Counted from the first letter of the stretch, positions 1-10,868 are shown. The stretch: 64,000 nt of DNA from Rhizobium sp. RU20A (GCF_900155885.1 NZ_FTMB01000006.1:186001-250000); one strand, 5' to 3'. Made by a program: numbers and translations. Notes: generated by a model not told the origin, from the sequence alone.

Positions 1-1
1 C

Positions 2-1399
<1,398 letters not shown>

Positions 1400-1412
1400 G
1401 CGCTTGAAGGCG

Positions 1413-1437
1413 GAAGGCCGTCCCCGTGGCGGCCTTC
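1413..1437 (+). terminator. Hairpin between ctaD and ctaB
   Basis: The inverted repeat gaaggccg ... cggccttc lies 14 bases after the ctaD stop. No strong T-run follows, so it is more likely a processing or attenuation stem that lowers downstream expression than a full terminator. Confidence 0.35.
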
Positions 1438-1506
1438 TTCCAGACATGAAGACGGTGTTCGGGATGCTGGGGAGATCCACGAACGCCGCAGTAGCAGGGT
1501 AGGACC

Positions 1507-2457
1507 ATGACAGTCATCGACGGAACCAACGGCACCACGGGCGCGATCGCGCTGTCGGAGGCGAGCCCCCGCGACTTCTTCGCGCTCCTGAAGCCGCGCG
1601 TCATGTCGCTGGTCGTGTTCACGGCGCTGGCCGGCCTCGTCCTGGCACCGGGCCACATCAATCCCTTCATGGGCTTCATTGCCATTCTCTGCATTGCGGT
1701 CGGCGCCGGCGCGTCCGGTGCGCTGAACATGTGGTACGATGCCGATATCGACGCCGTTATGACCCGCACCGCCACGCGCCCCATTCCGGCTGGCCGGGTG
1801 AGCGGCGAAGAGGCCCTGGCCTTCGGCCTGATCCTCTCCTTCTTTTCCGTCGGCATTCTCGGCCTCGCGATCAACTGGGTCGCGGCCGGTATTCTCGCCT
1901 TCACCATCTTCTTCTACGCCGTCATCTACACCATGTGGCTGAAGCGCTGGACCTCGCAGAACATCGTCATCGGCGGTGCGGCGGGCGCATTCCCGCCCAT
2001 GATCGGCTGGGCCTGCGTCACCGGCGGCGTGTCGATCGAGAGCATCGTGCTCTTCCTCATCATCTTCCTGTGGACGCCGGCGCATTTCTGGGCGCTCGCC
2101 CTTTTCAAGATGCGCGAATACGGAGCCGTCGGCGTGCCCATGCTGCCGAATGTGGCGGGCGAGCCGGCCACCAAGCGCCAGATCCTGGCCTATGCCGTGC
2201 TGACGGCGCTGATCGGCATTGCCCCGACCATGCTCGGCTTTGCGAGCCTCGGTTACGGCGCGGTCGCCGGCATGCTCGGCCTCTGTCTCGTCTGGTCGTC
2301 GGTCGGCGTGCTGCGCATGCCCGATGGCGATGAGCGCATGGTGCCGGCAAAGAAGCTTTTCGGCTATTCCATCCTCTACCTCTTCGCGATCTTTACCGCG
2401 CTGATGGTCGATCATCTCGTGGCGCCGTTGCTGGCCGGCCTTTCCGGAGGCCTGTGA
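1507..2457 (+). CDS. ctaB: Protohaem IX farnesyltransferase (haem O synthase)
   Basis: This polytopic UbiA-superfamily prenyltransferase of 316 aa adds a farnesyl group to haem b to give haem O, the precursor of haem A needed by CtaD. The Asp-rich prenyl-diphosphate motif is seen as [15 protein letters not shown] followed by RPIPAG around residues 77-100. A second loop, [14 protein letters not shown], and about eight to nine transmembrane segments follow. The ATG at 1507 is preceded by an AGGA-type ribosome site. The stop overlaps the start of the next small gene (TGATG), which implies translational coupling within the cta operon. Confidence 0.96.
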   Translation: MTVIDGTNGTTGAIALSEASPRDFFALLKPRVMSLVVFTALAGLVLAPGHINPFMGFIAILCIAVGAGASGALNMWYDADIDAVMTRTATRPIPAGRVSGEEALAFGLILSFFSVGILGLAINWVAAGILAFTIFFYAVIYTMWLKRWTSQNIVIGGAAGAFPPMIGWACVTGGVSIESIVLFLIIFLWTPAHFWALALFKMREYGAVGVPMLPNVAGEPATKRQILAYAVLTALIGIAPTMLGFASLGYGAVAGMLGLCLVWSSVGVLRMPDGDERMVPAKKLFGYSILYLFAIFTALMVDHLVAPLLAGLSGGL

Positions 2458-2600
2458 TGGAAACGGTCACGCTCACCGAAAAACAGAAGAAGTCGCGCCG
2501 CGGCCGCAACATTGCGCTCGGCGTCGTCCTCGCCGGCCTCGTTGTCATCTTCTACGTCATCACCGTCGTCAAATTCACCACGGGGACGATGCCGCTATGA
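2457..2600 (+). CDS. 47-aa single-span membrane protein in cta operon (CoxF/CtaF-like)
   Basis: This short gene is squeezed between ctaB and ctaG. Its ATG overlaps the ctaB stop and its stop overlaps the ctaG start (ATGA), so it is almost certainly translated as part of the operon. The product starts [18 protein letters not shown], a charged cytoplasmic end, followed by one transmembrane helix (about residues 19-38) and a short tail. Rhizobia and relatives carry a small CoxF/CtaF-like protein at this spot, presumed to help oxidase assembly. That role is inferred from position only. Confidence 0.85.
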   Translation: METVTLTEKQKKSRRGRNIALGVVLAGLVVIFYVITVVKFTTGTMPL

Positions 2601-3223
2601 CCGGGGCTGCGCAACAACCACAGGCGGCGCCGGCCGCCGAAGCCCGCCGCGAGCGCAACAACGGCGTGATCGTGGCAAGCTGCGTCACCTTCGTCGTCGC
2701 CATGCTCGGCGCCGCCTATGCCGCCGTGCCGCTCTACGATCTCTTCTGCCGCGTCACCGGCTATAACGGCACCACACAGCGCGTCGAGCAGGTCTCCGAG
2801 ACCATCCTCGACCGCACCATGCGCGTGACCTTCGATGCCAATACGGGTGGCGGCCTGCCCTGGTCGTTCACGCCCGTCGATCGCGATGTGGAAATGCGCA
2901 TCGGCGAGACCGTGCAGATCAACTATCGCGTCAAGAACCTTGCGGAACGGCCGACCACCGGCCAGGCGACGTTCAACGTCACGCCCATGCAGGGCGGCGC
3001 CTATTTCAACAAGGTCGCCTGCTTCTGCTTTACCGAGACGACGTTGCAGCCGGGCGAGGAGCGCGACATGCCGGTCGTCTTCTTCATCGATCCGGCGATC
3101 GTCGACCAGCCGGAAACGCGTGACATCAAGCTCATGACCCTGTCCTACACCTTCTACCCGCGCGAGCCGTCAAAGCCCGTCGCCGCGGTGAACAAGGCGG
3201 CAGAGGTCGAGACCAAACTTTGA
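2597..3223 (+). CDS. ctaG: Cytochrome c oxidase assembly protein CtaG/Cox11
   Basis: This is a copper chaperone that delivers Cu to the CuB site of subunit I. The 208-aa protein has one N-terminal membrane anchor (about residues 25-45, ending [17 protein letters not shown]) and a periplasmic beta domain. The copper-binding Cys-x-Cys is visible in [17 protein letters not shown]. Its ATG overlaps the stop of the preceding 47-aa gene. Length and motifs match the Cox11 family well. Confidence 0.96.
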   Translation: MTGAAQQPQAAPAAEARRERNNGVIVASCVTFVVAMLGAAYAAVPLYDLFCRVTGYNGTTQRVEQVSETILDRTMRVTFDANTGGGLPWSFTPVDRDVEMRIGETVQINYRVKNLAERPTTGQATFNVTPMQGGAYFNKVACFCFTETTLQPGEERDMPVVFFIDPAIVDQPETRDIKLMTLSYTFYPREPSKPVAAVNKAAEVETKL

Positions 3224-3282
3224 GGATGGTCGCTTCCGGTTCGCCGGGGCGATTTGAGAGAGGACTATCGGGGATCACTGAC

Positions 3283-4161
3283 ATGGCCGATGCACATCAG
3301 AAAAACCACGACTACCATATCATCGATCCGAGCCCGTGGCCGTTGCTCGCCTCCATCGGCGCCTTCATCATGGCGTTCGGCGGCGTAGGCTACATGCGCT
3401 ATCTCTCGGGCGGCTCGTTCAAGATGTTCGGCCTGGAAATGGCGAACCCCTGGGTCTTCTTCATCGGCCTGGCGCTGATCATCTACACGATGTTCGGATG
3501 GTGGGGCGATACCATCAAGGAAGCCCACGAGGGTCACCACACGCGCGTCGTCTCGCTGCACCTGCGCTACGGCATGATCATGTTCATCGCGTCTGAAGTG
3601 ATGTTCTTCGTGGCCTGGTTCTGGGCCTATTTCGACGCCAGCCTCTTCCCGGGCGAAGCCATCCAGGCCACCCGCGCCACCTTCACGGGCGGCGAATGGC
3701 CGCCGAAGGGCATCGAGGTCATCGACCCCTGGCACCTGCCGCTCTACAACACCGTGATCCTGCTTCTGTCCGGCACCACCGTGACCTGGGCGCACCACGC
3801 CCTGCTGCACGGCGACCGCAAGGGCCTCGTCAACGGCCTCGCGCTGACCGTCGTGCTCGGTGTGCTTTTCTCGTTCGTGCAGGCCTATGAGTATGTGCAC
3901 GCACCCTTTGCCTTCAAGGACAGCATCTACGGCGCCACCTTCTTCATGGCGACCGGCTTCCACGGCTTCCACGTTCTGGTCGGCACGATCTTCCTGATCG
4001 TCTGCCTCATCCGCGCCATCCGCGGCGACTTCACGTCGAAGCAGCATTTCGGCTTCGAAGCGGCCGCCTGGTATTGGCACTTTGTGGACGTGGTCTGGCT
4101 GTTCCTGTTCTTCTCCATCTACATCTGGGGTGGTTGGGGCGCACCGCTTCACCACGGCTGA
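3283..4161 (+). CDS. ctaE: Cytochrome c oxidase subunit III
   Basis: This is a seven-helix core subunit of the aa3 oxidase that stabilises subunit I and shapes O2 and proton access. The start [20 protein letters not shown] at 3283 is typical of the family, although the same frame is open from 3220. The [15 protein letters not shown] segment, [14 protein letters not shown] and [10 protein letters not shown] are conserved subunit III signatures. The protein has 292 residues. It is the last structural oxidase gene here, and a GC-rich hairpin follows at 4200. Confidence 0.96.
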   Translation: MADAHQKNHDYHIIDPSPWPLLASIGAFIMAFGGVGYMRYLSGGSFKMFGLEMANPWVFFIGLALIIYTMFGWWGDTIKEAHEGHHTRVVSLHLRYGMIMFIASEVMFFVAWFWAYFDASLFPGEAIQATRATFTGGEWPPKGIEVIDPWHLPLYNTVILLLSGTTVTWAHHALLHGDRKGLVNGLALTVVLGVLFSFVQAYEYVHAPFAFKDSIYGATFFMATGFHGFHVLVGTIFLIVCLIRAIRGDFTSKQHFGFEAAAWYWHFVDVVWLFLFFSIYIWGGWGAPLHHG

Positions 4162-4199
4162 TCGGACGGGGAACGTTCAGACGACTTGCGATCTTTGAG

Positions 4200-4231
4200 G
4201 GGGCGGCTTTCGGTTTGCGAGGCCGCCCCTT
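4200..4231 (+). terminator. Hairpin after ctaE
   Basis: An 8-bp perfect GC stem (ggggcggc ... gccgcccc) with a 14-base loop lies 40 bases after the ctaE stop and is followed by tt. It looks like a weak intrinsic terminator or 3'-end stabiliser that separates the oxidase genes from DUF983-surf1. Confidence 0.5.
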
Positions 4232-4356
4232 CGCATTCCATGCGGGCATGCCCGTATTTTCGGGGAGACACACCTGCGTCACATGCACGCGGTGTATCCG
4301 GCGGCGGTTCCGGCTAAGGTCGGAGGGGGGACGCTGCCGACAGTGAGGAGAATGAC

Positions 4357-4740
4357 ATGCCTGATGACCACGCCCATTTCGCGCCGGTCGATCCTGTGTC
4401 CACGGGGCTGCGGGGCCTCTGCCCGCGCTGCGGCCAGGGCAAGCTGTTCGATGGGCTCGTCAAGCCGCGGGCCCGCTGCACGGCCTGCGACCTCGATTAC
4501 GGCTTTGCCGATGCGGGTGACGGCCCGGTCGTCTTCGTCATCCTGATCGTCGGCTTCATCGTCGTCGGCGCGGCGCTCTGGGCCGAAGTGAATTTCCAGC
4601 CGCCGCTCTGGCTGCATTTCATCGTCTGGATCCCGCTCGCCACCATCCTCAGCCTGGCCCTGATGCGCATGCTGAAGGGGGTTCTGATCAACCTGCAATA
4701 CCGCAACAAGGCCGGGCAGGGGCAGATCGACCGTGGCTGA
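4357..4740 (+). CDS. DUF983 family protein
   Basis: A 127-aa protein with an N-terminal zinc-ribbon-like part (CPRCGQGKLFDG ... CTACDLDYGFADAGDGP) and two transmembrane helices (about residues 55-80 and 85-105). This is the layout of the DUF983 family, whose biochemical role is not established. It sits between ctaE and surf1, as in many alphaproteobacteria, so a link to oxidase biogenesis is plausible but unproven. The ATG at 4357 has a GAGGAG site 7 bases upstream. The stop overlaps the surf1 GTG region by 8 bases, suggesting coupling. Confidence 0.88.
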   Translation: MPDDHAHFAPVDPVSTGLRGLCPRCGQGKLFDGLVKPRARCTACDLDYGFADAGDGPVVFVILIVGFIVVGAALWAEVNFQPPLWLHFIVWIPLATILSLALMRMLKGVLINLQYRNKAGQGQIDRG

Positions 4741-5524
4741 GACCGGGCAGGCGTCAGCAGACGGCGCCGCGACGGGTCACGCAGCGCCCGGCCGCCGCCG
4801 GCGGTTGCCGCTTGTCGTCACCATGGGCCTGCTGCTCGCGGCCTTCGCCATTCTCCTTTCGCTCGGCACCTGGCAGGTCGAGCGCCTCGTCTGGAAAGAG
4901 GCGCTCCTCGCCACCATCGCCGAACGCCGCGCCGCGCCGCCCGCGCCGCTCGCCGACATCGAAGCGGCGGCAGCCGCCGGTCAGGACATCGACTACCGCA
5001 CCGTCACCGCCACCGGCACTTTCGAGCATGGCCGCGAGCGGCATTTCCTCGCGACGTGGAATGGCGAGAGCGGCTTTTACGTCTTCACGCCGCTGACGCT
5101 TGCCGATGGCCGCAGCCTCTTCATCAATCGCGGCTTCGTGCCCTATGACCGAAAGGATCCGGCCAAGCGGTCCGAGGGGCAGGTGGCCGGCCCCGTGACC
5201 GTCACCGGCCTTGCCCGCCCGCCGCTCGCCGCCAAGCCCTCCCTGCTGGTGCCGGACAATGACGCGGCAAAGAATGTCTTCTACTGGAAGGATCTCGCCG
5301 CCATGACCACCTCGGCCGGCCTCGATCCGGCCCGCACGCTGCCGCTCTTCGTCGATGCCGATGCCACACCCAACCCCGGCGGCCTTCCCATCGGCGGCGT
5401 CACGCAGGTCGACCTGCCCAACAACCACCTGCAATACGCCGTCACCTGGTATGGCCTGGCGCTCGCGCTGGCCGGCGTTGTTCTGGTGGCATGGGTGCGG
5501 CGGCGGTCCGCGCCGGCGGCGTGA
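4733..5524 (+). CDS. surf1: SURF1 family cytochrome oxidase biogenesis protein
   Basis: SURF1-family proteins help insert or deliver haem a during oxidase assembly. The 263-aa product begins at GTG 4733 inside the end of the DUF983 gene. One helix lies near residues 24-46 and ends in LGTWQVERLVWK, the family signature. A periplasmic domain containing LFINRGFVPYDRKDP follows. The C-terminal helix is preceded by NNHLQYAVTWYGLAL, another conserved SURF1 block. Context next to ctaE supports the call. Confidence 0.94.
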   Translation: MAETGQASADGAATGHAAPGRRRRLPLVVTMGLLLAAFAILLSLGTWQVERLVWKEALLATIAERRAAPPAPLADIEAAAAAGQDIDYRTVTATGTFEHGRERHFLATWNGESGFYVFTPLTLADGRSLFINRGFVPYDRKDPAKRSEGQVAGPVTVTGLARPPLAAKPSLLVPDNDAAKNVFYWKDLAAMTTSAGLDPARTLPLFVDADATPNPGGLPIGGVTQVDLPNNHLQYAVTWYGLALALAGVVLVAWVRRRSAPAA

Positions 5525-5562
5525 GGGGCGGCGGAGGGAAAGCAGGAATGGTTGGGCGCCAG

Positions 5563-5734
5563 ACCCCCCTCTGTCCTGCCGGACATCTCCCCCACAAGGG
5601 GGGAGATCCGCAAAAGGCGCGCTTGCAGGGCACCTTGACGTCTCGGTTGAGGAAACATGTCTCTAAGCGGACGCCGGCCCGCCCAGCCGATCTCCCCCCT
5701 TGTGGGGGAGATGCCCGGCAGGGCAGAGGGGGGT
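5563..5734. repeat. RIME-like inverted pair of intergenic palindromes
   Basis: The stretch begins cccccctctgtcctgccgg and ends with the inverse, ccggcagggcagaggggg. Each arm also contains its own small hairpin (ctccccc/gggggag). This matches the style of the rhizobial intergenic mosaic elements. The same unit recurs at 32453-32628. The 304-base gap between surf1 and the next gene consists mostly of this element. Confidence 0.8.
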
Positions 5735-5828
5735 AATACCCCCCAACAACCTCGCCCCCATCCCGCCATGGCGCCCGCCGCCAAAACATGCCAAGCATGC
5801 GGGCAGAACCGCAGCAGGAGAAACCCGC

Positions 5829-6194
5829 ATGCAGACAGCCGCCAACCTTTTCGTTGCCCTGACGGCGCTCCTGCATATCGGGTTCCTCATCCTTGAAATG
5901 CTGCTCTGGACGAAGCCCTTCGGACGCAAGGTCTTCCGCAACACGCCGGAAAAGGCCGAGATCACCCGGGTCCTCGCCGCCAATCAGGGACTCTACAACG
6001 GCTTCCTCGCCGCTGGCCTTTTCTGGTCGCTCCTCCACCCCGATCCCGTCTTTGCGGTCCAGTTGAAGCTGTTCTTCCTTGTGTGCGTGGGCGTGGCGGC
6101 TATATATGGCGCATGGACGGTCAGCCCGCGCATCCTTCTCGTGCAGGGTGGCCCGGCGTTTCTGGCGCTGCTTTTCGTCTTCCTCGGCATGTGA
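5829..6194 (+). CDS. DUF1304 family membrane protein
   Basis: A 121-aa protein with four predicted transmembrane helices. It starts [19 protein letters not shown] and contains [14 protein letters not shown] and [16 protein letters not shown], which are characteristic of DUF1304 inner-membrane proteins of unknown function. The start at 5829 has AGGAG 8 bases upstream. The same frame is open further upstream, but that part lies in the palindromic repeat and is not expected to be coding. It ends 20 bases before ispH. Confidence 0.88.
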   Translation: MQTAANLFVALTALLHIGFLILEMLLWTKPFGRKVFRNTPEKAEITRVLAANQGLYNGFLAAGLFWSLLHPDPVFAVQLKLFFLVCVGVAAIYGAWTVSPRILLVQGGPAFLALLFVFLGM

Positions 6195-6214
6195 GACCGG
6201 CACCCTTGCTCGAT

Positions 6215-7228
6215 ATGGCTTCTTCCGCTTCCACCACCGCGCGCTCCGCCCTCACCATCCGCCTGTGCGGCCCGCGCGGCTTTTGCGCCGGGGTGGACCG
6301 CGCCATCCAGATCGTCGTTCTCGCGCTGAAGAAATACGGTGCCCCCGTCTATGTCCGCCACGAGATCGTGCACAATCGCTACGTGGTGGAGGGGCTCGAG
6401 GCCAAGGGCGCCATCTTCGTCGAGGAACTCGACGAAATCCCGGCCGAGCACCGCGACCAGCCGGTGGTCTTCTCCGCCCACGGCGTGCCGAAATCGGTCC
6501 CGGCCGATGCCGAGGCCCGCAACCTCTTTTATCTCGACGCCACCTGTCCGCTGGTCTCCAAGGTGCACAAGCAGGCCATGCGCCATCAGCGCCTCGGCCG
6601 CCATGTCGTTCTCATCGGCCATGCCGGCCACCCGGAAGTCATCGGCACCATGGGCCAGCTGCCGGAAGGCTCCGTTTCGCTGGTGGAGACCATCGAGGAT
6701 GCCGAGCGCTACCAGCCCGCCGATCCCGACAATCTCGGCTATGTCACGCAGACGACGCTGTCGGTCGATGACACCGCCGGCGTCATTCGCAAGCTGCACG
6801 AGCGCTTCCCGAACCTCACCGCCCCCGCTGCCGACAGCATCTGCTATGCCACCACCAACCGGCAGGAAGCCGTCAAGCAGGCCGCGCCCGGCTGCGACCT
6901 CTTCCTCATCGTCGGTGCGCCGAATTCCTCAAATTCCAAGCGTCTGGTGGAAGTCGCCCTCAGGGCCGGCGCCCGCCAGTCGCTGCTCGTCCAGCGCGCC
7001 AGCGAAATCGACTGGGGCAGCGTCGGCGCGCTGAAGACCGTCGGCCTCTCCGCCGGCGCCTCGGCCCCGGAAGTCATCGTCAACGAGATCATCGAGGCCT
7101 TCAAGGCGCGCTACGACACCACCGTCGAACTTGCCGATACCGTGGAAGAAAACGAGCACTTCCTCGTCAACCGCGAACTGCGCGAAGTCGAACTCACCCA
7201 CACCGACATGGCCTGGGTGAACGGCTGA
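6215..7228 (+). CDS. ispH: 4-hydroxy-3-methylbut-2-enyl diphosphate reductase
   Basis: This is the last enzyme of the MEP isoprenoid pathway: it converts HMBPP to IPP and DMAPP using a [4Fe-4S] cluster. The three cluster cysteines are visible in [24 protein letters not shown] and [10 protein letters not shown]. The product has 337 aa with ATG 6215; an in-frame TTG three codons upstream is an alternative. It is the usual neighbour of thrB and rnhA in rhizobia. Here a hicAB pair separates it from thrB. Confidence 0.97.
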   Translation: MASSASTTARSALTIRLCGPRGFCAGVDRAIQIVVLALKKYGAPVYVRHEIVHNRYVVEGLEAKGAIFVEELDEIPAEHRDQPVVFSAHGVPKSVPADAEARNLFYLDATCPLVSKVHKQAMRHQRLGRHVVLIGHAGHPEVIGTMGQLPEGSVSLVETIEDAERYQPADPDNLGYVTQTTLSVDDTAGVIRKLHERFPNLTAPAADSICYATTNRQEAVKQAAPGCDLFLIVGAPNSSNSKRLVEVALRAGARQSLLVQRASEIDWGSVGALKTVGLSAGASAPEVIVNEIIEAFKARYDTTVELADTVEENEHFLVNRELREVELTHTDMAWVNG

Positions 7229-7273
7229 GGCTGCCGCCTTGAACAGCTACACATTCGTGTGTATGCTTCCGGC

Positions 7274-7462
7274 ATGCGAAGCGATGCCATTCTGAGCGCA
7301 TTGAAGGCAGACGGCTGGGTCGAGGTGGCCAGGCGCGGCAGCCATGTTCAGTTAAAGCATCCCGAAAAGCCCGGCCGCGTAACGGTGCCACACCCCAAGC
7401 GGGATATCCCGTTGGGAACGCTGAAAAGCATCGAGGGCCAGGCCGGTCTGAAGCTGAGGTGA
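7274..7462 (+). CDS. hicA: HicA-type toxin
   Basis: A 62-aa protein with the HicA double-stranded-RNA-binding fold signature: LKADGWVEVARRGSHVQLKHP, containing the catalytic His in GSH, then VTVPHPKRDIPLGTLKSI. HicA toxins bind and cleave mRNA. Another possible start lies 15 bases upstream (7259, an in-frame GTG read as Met). The antitoxin gene follows 3 bases later, the standard hicA-hicB order. Confidence 0.92.
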   Translation: MRSDAILSALKADGWVEVARRGSHVQLKHPEKPGRVTVPHPKRDIPLGTLKSIEGQAGLKLR

Positions 7463-7465
7463 GCC

Positions 7466-7876
7466 ATGAGCCAGAACTATATCGGCCTGATTCGCAAAGA
7501 GCCTGACAGCGATTATGGCGTTTCCTTCCCCGATTTCCCCGGCGTCGTCACCGCAGGCACCGACCTCGACGACGCGCGCCGCATGGCGGAAGAGGCGCTG
7601 GCGCTGCATGTCGAAGGCATGATCGAAGACGGCGACCCGCTTCCATCGCCCTTGACGCTCGAGGCGGTCATGGCCGATGGCGACAATTCCGATGCCGTCG
7701 CCTTCCTCGTGCCCGTTGCGGTGCCCTCCCGTCGCGCCGTCCGCCTCAACATCACCCTGCCGGAAAATGTGGTGAAGGACATCGACCGCTACGCCGGCAG
7801 CCGCGGCATGACCCGCTCGGCCTTTCTGCTGAAGGCGTCGGTGCGCGCTATGGCCGAGGATACGGAACGCGCCTGA
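7466..7876 (+). CDS. hicB: HicB-type antitoxin
   Basis: A 136-aa antitoxin with the two expected parts. The N-terminal HicB domain ([23 protein letters not shown], then [11 protein letters not shown]) covers about residues 1-75. A C-terminal ribbon-helix-helix ([18 protein letters not shown], then [11 protein letters not shown]) covers about residues 90-130 and should bind the operator and autoregulate the pair. The gene is complete, so the module looks intact. Confidence 0.93.
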   Translation: MSQNYIGLIRKEPDSDYGVSFPDFPGVVTAGTDLDDARRMAEEALALHVEGMIEDGDPLPSPLTLEAVMADGDNSDAVAFLVPVAVPSRRAVRLNITLPENVVKDIDRYAGSRGMTRSAFLLKASVRAMAEDTERA

Positions 7877-7986
7877 CACGCCGTTCCCTCATCCATTTCC
7901 TGTGCCCATGCCGCAAACGGGCTGGCACGGCGCGGCCGGCCACGCTATGGCTCATGCGATACTCCCGAGAGCATGGATCCGACGCC

Positions 7987-8955
7987 GTGGCCGTCTATAC
8001 CGATATTACCGAGGACGAGTTGTCCGCCTTTCTTGCCGATTACGATGTCGGCACGCTGACGGCCTACAAGGGCATTGCGGAGGGCGTGGAGAACTCCAAC
8101 TTCCTGCTGCACACCACGGTGGCCCGCTATATCCTGACACTCTACGAAAAGCGGGTCGATCCTGCCGATCTGCCCTTCTTTCTCGGGCTGATGCAGCATC
8201 TGGCGGACCGGGGCCTGTCCTGCCCGCTGCCGATCGCGCGGCGCGATGGCGGGCATCTCGGCGAACTCTCGGGGCGGCCGGCAGCGTTGATCTCCTTCCT
8301 CGAAGGCGTCTGGCTGCGCAAGCCCGAGGCCGGCCATTGCCGGCAGGTGGGCGCCGCGCTGGCGGCCATGCATCTGGCCGGCGAGGGCTTTGCCCTGAAG
8401 CGGGCGAATGCGCTCTCCGTCGAGGGCTGGCGGCCGCTCTGGAACAACTCCGCCGCCCGCGCCGACGAGGTGCAGGCGGGGCTGGCGGACGAGATCGCGG
8501 CCGAGCTCGATGCGCTGGAAGCGGCCTGGCCGAAAACGCTTCCCGAGGGCGTCTGCCATGCCGATCTCTTCCCGGACAACGTCTTCTTCCTCGACGACAC
8601 GCTCTCCGGCCTCATCGATTTCTATTTCGCCTGCAACGACATTCTCGCCTACGACGTCTCCGTCTGCCTCAACGCCTGGTGCTTCGAAAAGGACGGATCG
8701 TTCAACCTGACCAAGGGCAGGGCGCTGCTGTCCGGCTATACGGAGGTGCGCCCACTCTCGGAGGAGGAGGCGGCGGCGCTGCCGCTTCTCGCCCGTGGCT
8801 CGGCGCTGCGCTTCTTCCTGACGCGGCTCTACGACTGGCTGATGACGCCGGCCGGCGCTCTGGTGGTCAAGAAGGATCCGCTTGAATATCTGCGCAAGCT
8901 GCGCTTCCACCGCGCCGTCGCCGATGCCGCCGACTACGGCCTTGAGCGCCCCTGA
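7987..8955 (+). CDS. thrB: Homoserine kinase (ThrB, aminoglycoside-phosphotransferase-like type)
   Basis: Phosphorylates homoserine in threonine synthesis and partners thrC at 24 kb. The GTG start at 7987 gives [20 protein letters not shown], the usual N-terminus of rhizobial ThrB (322 aa). The same frame is open from an ATG at 7954. The kinase motif [15 protein letters not shown] (Brenner-type HxDxxxDN) and the metal-binding [11 protein letters not shown] are visible around residues 190-215. This is the choline-kinase-like fold, not the GHMP-type ThrB of enterobacteria. Its last codons lie in a 10-bp tandem repeat. Confidence 0.94.
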   Translation: MAVYTDITEDELSAFLADYDVGTLTAYKGIAEGVENSNFLLHTTVARYILTLYEKRVDPADLPFFLGLMQHLADRGLSCPLPIARRDGGHLGELSGRPAALISFLEGVWLRKPEAGHCRQVGAALAAMHLAGEGFALKRANALSVEGWRPLWNNSAARADEVQAGLADEIAAELDALEAAWPKTLPEGVCHADLFPDNVFFLDDTLSGLIDFYFACNDILAYDVSVCLNAWCFEKDGSFNLTKGRALLSGYTEVRPLSEEEAAALPLLARGSALRFFLTRLYDWLMTPAGALVVKKDPLEYLRKLRFHRAVADAADYGLERP

Positions 8956-8993
8956 GCGCCCCTGAGCACCCTTGCGCGCCCCTGAGCACCCTT
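8944..8993 (+). repeat. Five 10-bp direct repeats spanning the thrB stop
   Basis: Successive 10-mers read gagcgcccct, gagcgcccct, gagcaccctt, gcgcgcccct and gagcaccctt, then a degenerate sixth unit. The thrB TGA falls at the junction of the first two units, so gain or loss of units would alter only the 3' end of thrB or the spacer to rnhA. Confidence 0.85.
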
Positions 8994-9024
8994 GCGCGTG
9001 CTCCCCTTGAAAGAGATGCCCAGC

Positions 9025-9465
9025 ATGAAACATGTCGATATCTACACGGATGGCGCCTGCTCCGGAAATCCCGGTCCCGGCGGCTGGGGTGCGGTGCTGC
9101 GCTATGGCGAGACCGAGAAGGAACTCTTCGGCGGCGAAGCCGCCACCACCAACAACCGCATGGAACTGACCGCCGCGGTGACGGCGCTGACGGCCCTGAA
9201 GACGGCTTGCGACGTCGATCTCTACACCGACTCGAAATACGTCATGGACGGCATCGAGAAGTGGATCCACGGCTGGAAGAAGAATGGCTGGAAGACCGCC
9301 GACAAGAAGCCCGTCAAGAACGGCGAACTCTGGCAGGCGCTCGATGCCGCCCGCGGTCAGCACACGGTGCGCTGGCACTGGGTGAAGGGCCATGCCGGCC
9401 ATCCCGAAAACGAGCGCGCCGACGAACTCGCCCGCCGCGGCATGGAGCCCTTCAAACGCCGCTGA
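9025..9465 (+). CDS. rnhA: Ribonuclease HI
   Basis: Cleaves the RNA strand of RNA-DNA hybrids (R-loops, primers). The 146-aa product [20 protein letters not shown] carries the catalytic acidic residues: Asp in YTDGACSGN, Glu in NNRMELTA, Asp in YTDSKYV and Asp in [12 protein letters not shown] 9025 is preceded at suitable distance by gaaagag; an in-frame ATG at 9016 overlaps that site and is less likely. The size matches the RnhA family. Confidence 0.96.
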   Translation: MKHVDIYTDGACSGNPGPGGWGAVLRYGETEKELFGGEAATTNNRMELTAAVTALTALKTACDVDLYTDSKYVMDGIEKWIHGWKKNGWKTADKKPVKNGELWQALDAARGQHTVRWHWVKGHAGHPENERADELARRGMEPFKRR

Positions 9466-9499
9466 AGGCGGGGAGGGACAGAACGGTCCTTATTCTTCT

Positions 9500-9530
9500 C
9501 CGTCATTCCGGTTCGAGGCCGGAACGACGG
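9500..9530. terminator. Hairpin between convergent genes
   Basis: A near-perfect 12-bp stem (ccgtcattccgg ... ccggaacgacgg, one mismatch) lies between rnhA and the convergent minus-strand gene. There is no T-run, so it may act as a bidirectional 3' hairpin or be a short intergenic palindrome. Confidence 0.45.
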
Positions 9531-9646
9531 AAAGGTTGGTTGGCATTGCCCACTGGCGCTTGAATCAATCTCTCAAGAGCTTTGCGCGCCGGATTCACAC
9601 GTCCCCGCAAGAGCGTGAAAGGACTCATCCTTCCGCGAGTGAGCCG

Positions 9647-10216
9647 TCAGGCCGCGGCGCGCTCCGTTGTAACAGTGCGCACCAGAAGCGCCGTTTCCCC
9701 CTCGATCGTCAGGGCAAAGGCGCCGTCCGGCGAGATGATCGCCATGCGGGCCCAGGCGAGCGGCGGGCCGCCGGCCTTGAGGGCCGCGACGGCGTGGGCA
9801 AGGCTGGTGCCCGAGGCCGTGACGACGCCGTAGTGGCAGTCGGCTTCCGAGACGAGATGGCAGGGGCGGGCCACCAGTGCATCGAGCCACAGATGGGCGG
9901 GCGTCTCGCTGAGCAAGGGGCCGGCCAGCGCCAGCAGCGCTTCGCCCACCGCATGCGGTCCTTCGGCAAGCGGCAGGCGGATGCTGTCGCGCTCCGTGTC
10001 GCGGTTCGCCGCAAGGGCGGCAAGATGCGCGGAGGGCAGGGTCGCCGCACCCCCGACTTCGCTGAGGCGCCAGTCGGAGCCGCTGGCTTCGATCGCGGCA
10101 AAGGCCGGAGCAAGATCGCAGGCACGACGTTCGGCAATCAGCGTCAGCGCTGTATCCCGAAGCCTCAGCTGAAGCGGTGTCAAGGCTGCCGCTCCATCCG
10201 TCATTCGCCCGATCAT
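9647..10216 (-). CDS. Hypothetical protein, 189 aa
   Basis: I do not recognise a family. The protein is alanine- and leucine-rich and soluble, with no signal peptide or membrane span. A purine-rich AGAGGAGA site precedes the ATG at 10216. One segment (CHYGVVTASGTSLAHAVAAL, about residues 127-146) looks like a structured core. It is transcribed away from the peroxiredoxin gene 3' hairpin and converges on rnhA. Codon use resembles the neighbours, so it is likely a real native gene of unknown role. Confidence 0.7.
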   Translation of the reverse strand: MIGRMTDGAAALTPLQLRLRDTALTLIAERRACDLAPAFAAIEASGSDWRLSEVGGAATLPSAHLAALAANRDTERDSIRLPLAEGPHAVGEALLALAGPLLSETPAHLWLDALVARPCHLVSEADCHYGVVTASGTSLAHAVAALKAGGPPLAWARMAIISPDGAFALTIEGETALLVRTVTTERAAA

Positions 10217-10323
10217 GTCCGTGGTCTCCTCTGTCGTTTCGTCGTTGACAGGGATCAGATACTCTCACGGCGGAAGTGTGGCTGTCACCGCGGGAACCGA
10301 TCACGGCCGGTCACGAAAATGAA

Positions 10324-10353
10324 GGCCTGCGCGGGCGTTACCCCACGCAGGCC
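10324..10353 (-). terminator. Hairpin downstream of peroxiredoxin gene
   Basis: A perfect 8-bp stem (ggcctgcg ... cgcaggcc) lies 30 bases past the stop of the minus-strand peroxiredoxin gene, a good place for its 3' end. No clear U-tract follows on the minus strand. Confidence 0.45.
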
Positions 10354-10382
10354 ATAAACCGGTTGAACGGCTCAGCGCCGGA

Positions 10383-10868
10383 TCAGAGTGCTTCGAGGAT
10401 GGCGGCGGCGGCAGAAACCGTGGCCTGGCCGGGGTTTTCCTCAAGGCCGAGATGCTTGACGACGCCATTGTCGGCGATCAGGGCGTAACGCTTGGAGCGA
10501 ACGCCGAGCCCGCCGGCCGACAGGTCGATGTCGAGACCGAGCGCCTTGGTGAAGGCGGCGTTCCAGTCGGCGATGAAGCGCAGCTTGCCTTCGCCGCCGG
10601 TGGACTTGGCCCAGGCGCCCATCACGTGATGGTCGTTGACGGAAACGACGAAGATGTCGTCGATCCCCTTGGCGAGAATGGCTTCACGGTTTTCGATGAA
10701 GCCCGGCACATGGTTGATCGAGCAGGTGGGGGTAAAGGCACCCGGCACGGCAAAGAGAACGACGCGGCGGCCGAGGAACATGGCATCGGTATCGATGTCG
10801 GCCGGACCGTCCGGCGTGCGTTCCTTGAGGGTGAGGCTCGGCAGCTTGTCTCCTACGGCAATGGTCAT
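10383..10868 (-). CDS. Peroxiredoxin (Prx5/redoxin type)
   Basis: A 161-aa thiol peroxidase. The peroxidatic Cys lies in the Prx5 signature VPGAFTPTCSINHVPGF (about residues 40-56), with the supporting Arg in GLGVRSKRYALI. It reduces hydroperoxides with glutaredoxin or glutathione as the likely partner. No C-terminal resolving-Cys extension or fused glutaredoxin is present. The start MTIAVGDKLPSLTL is typical. Confidence 0.94.
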   Translation of the reverse strand: MTIAVGDKLPSLTLKERTPDGPADIDTDAMFLGRRVVLFAVPGAFTPTCSINHVPGFIENREAILAKGIDDIFVVSVNDHHVMGAWAKSTGGEGKLRFIADWNAAFTKALGLDIDLSAGGLGVRSKRYALIADNGVVKHLGLEENPGQATVSAAAAILEAL

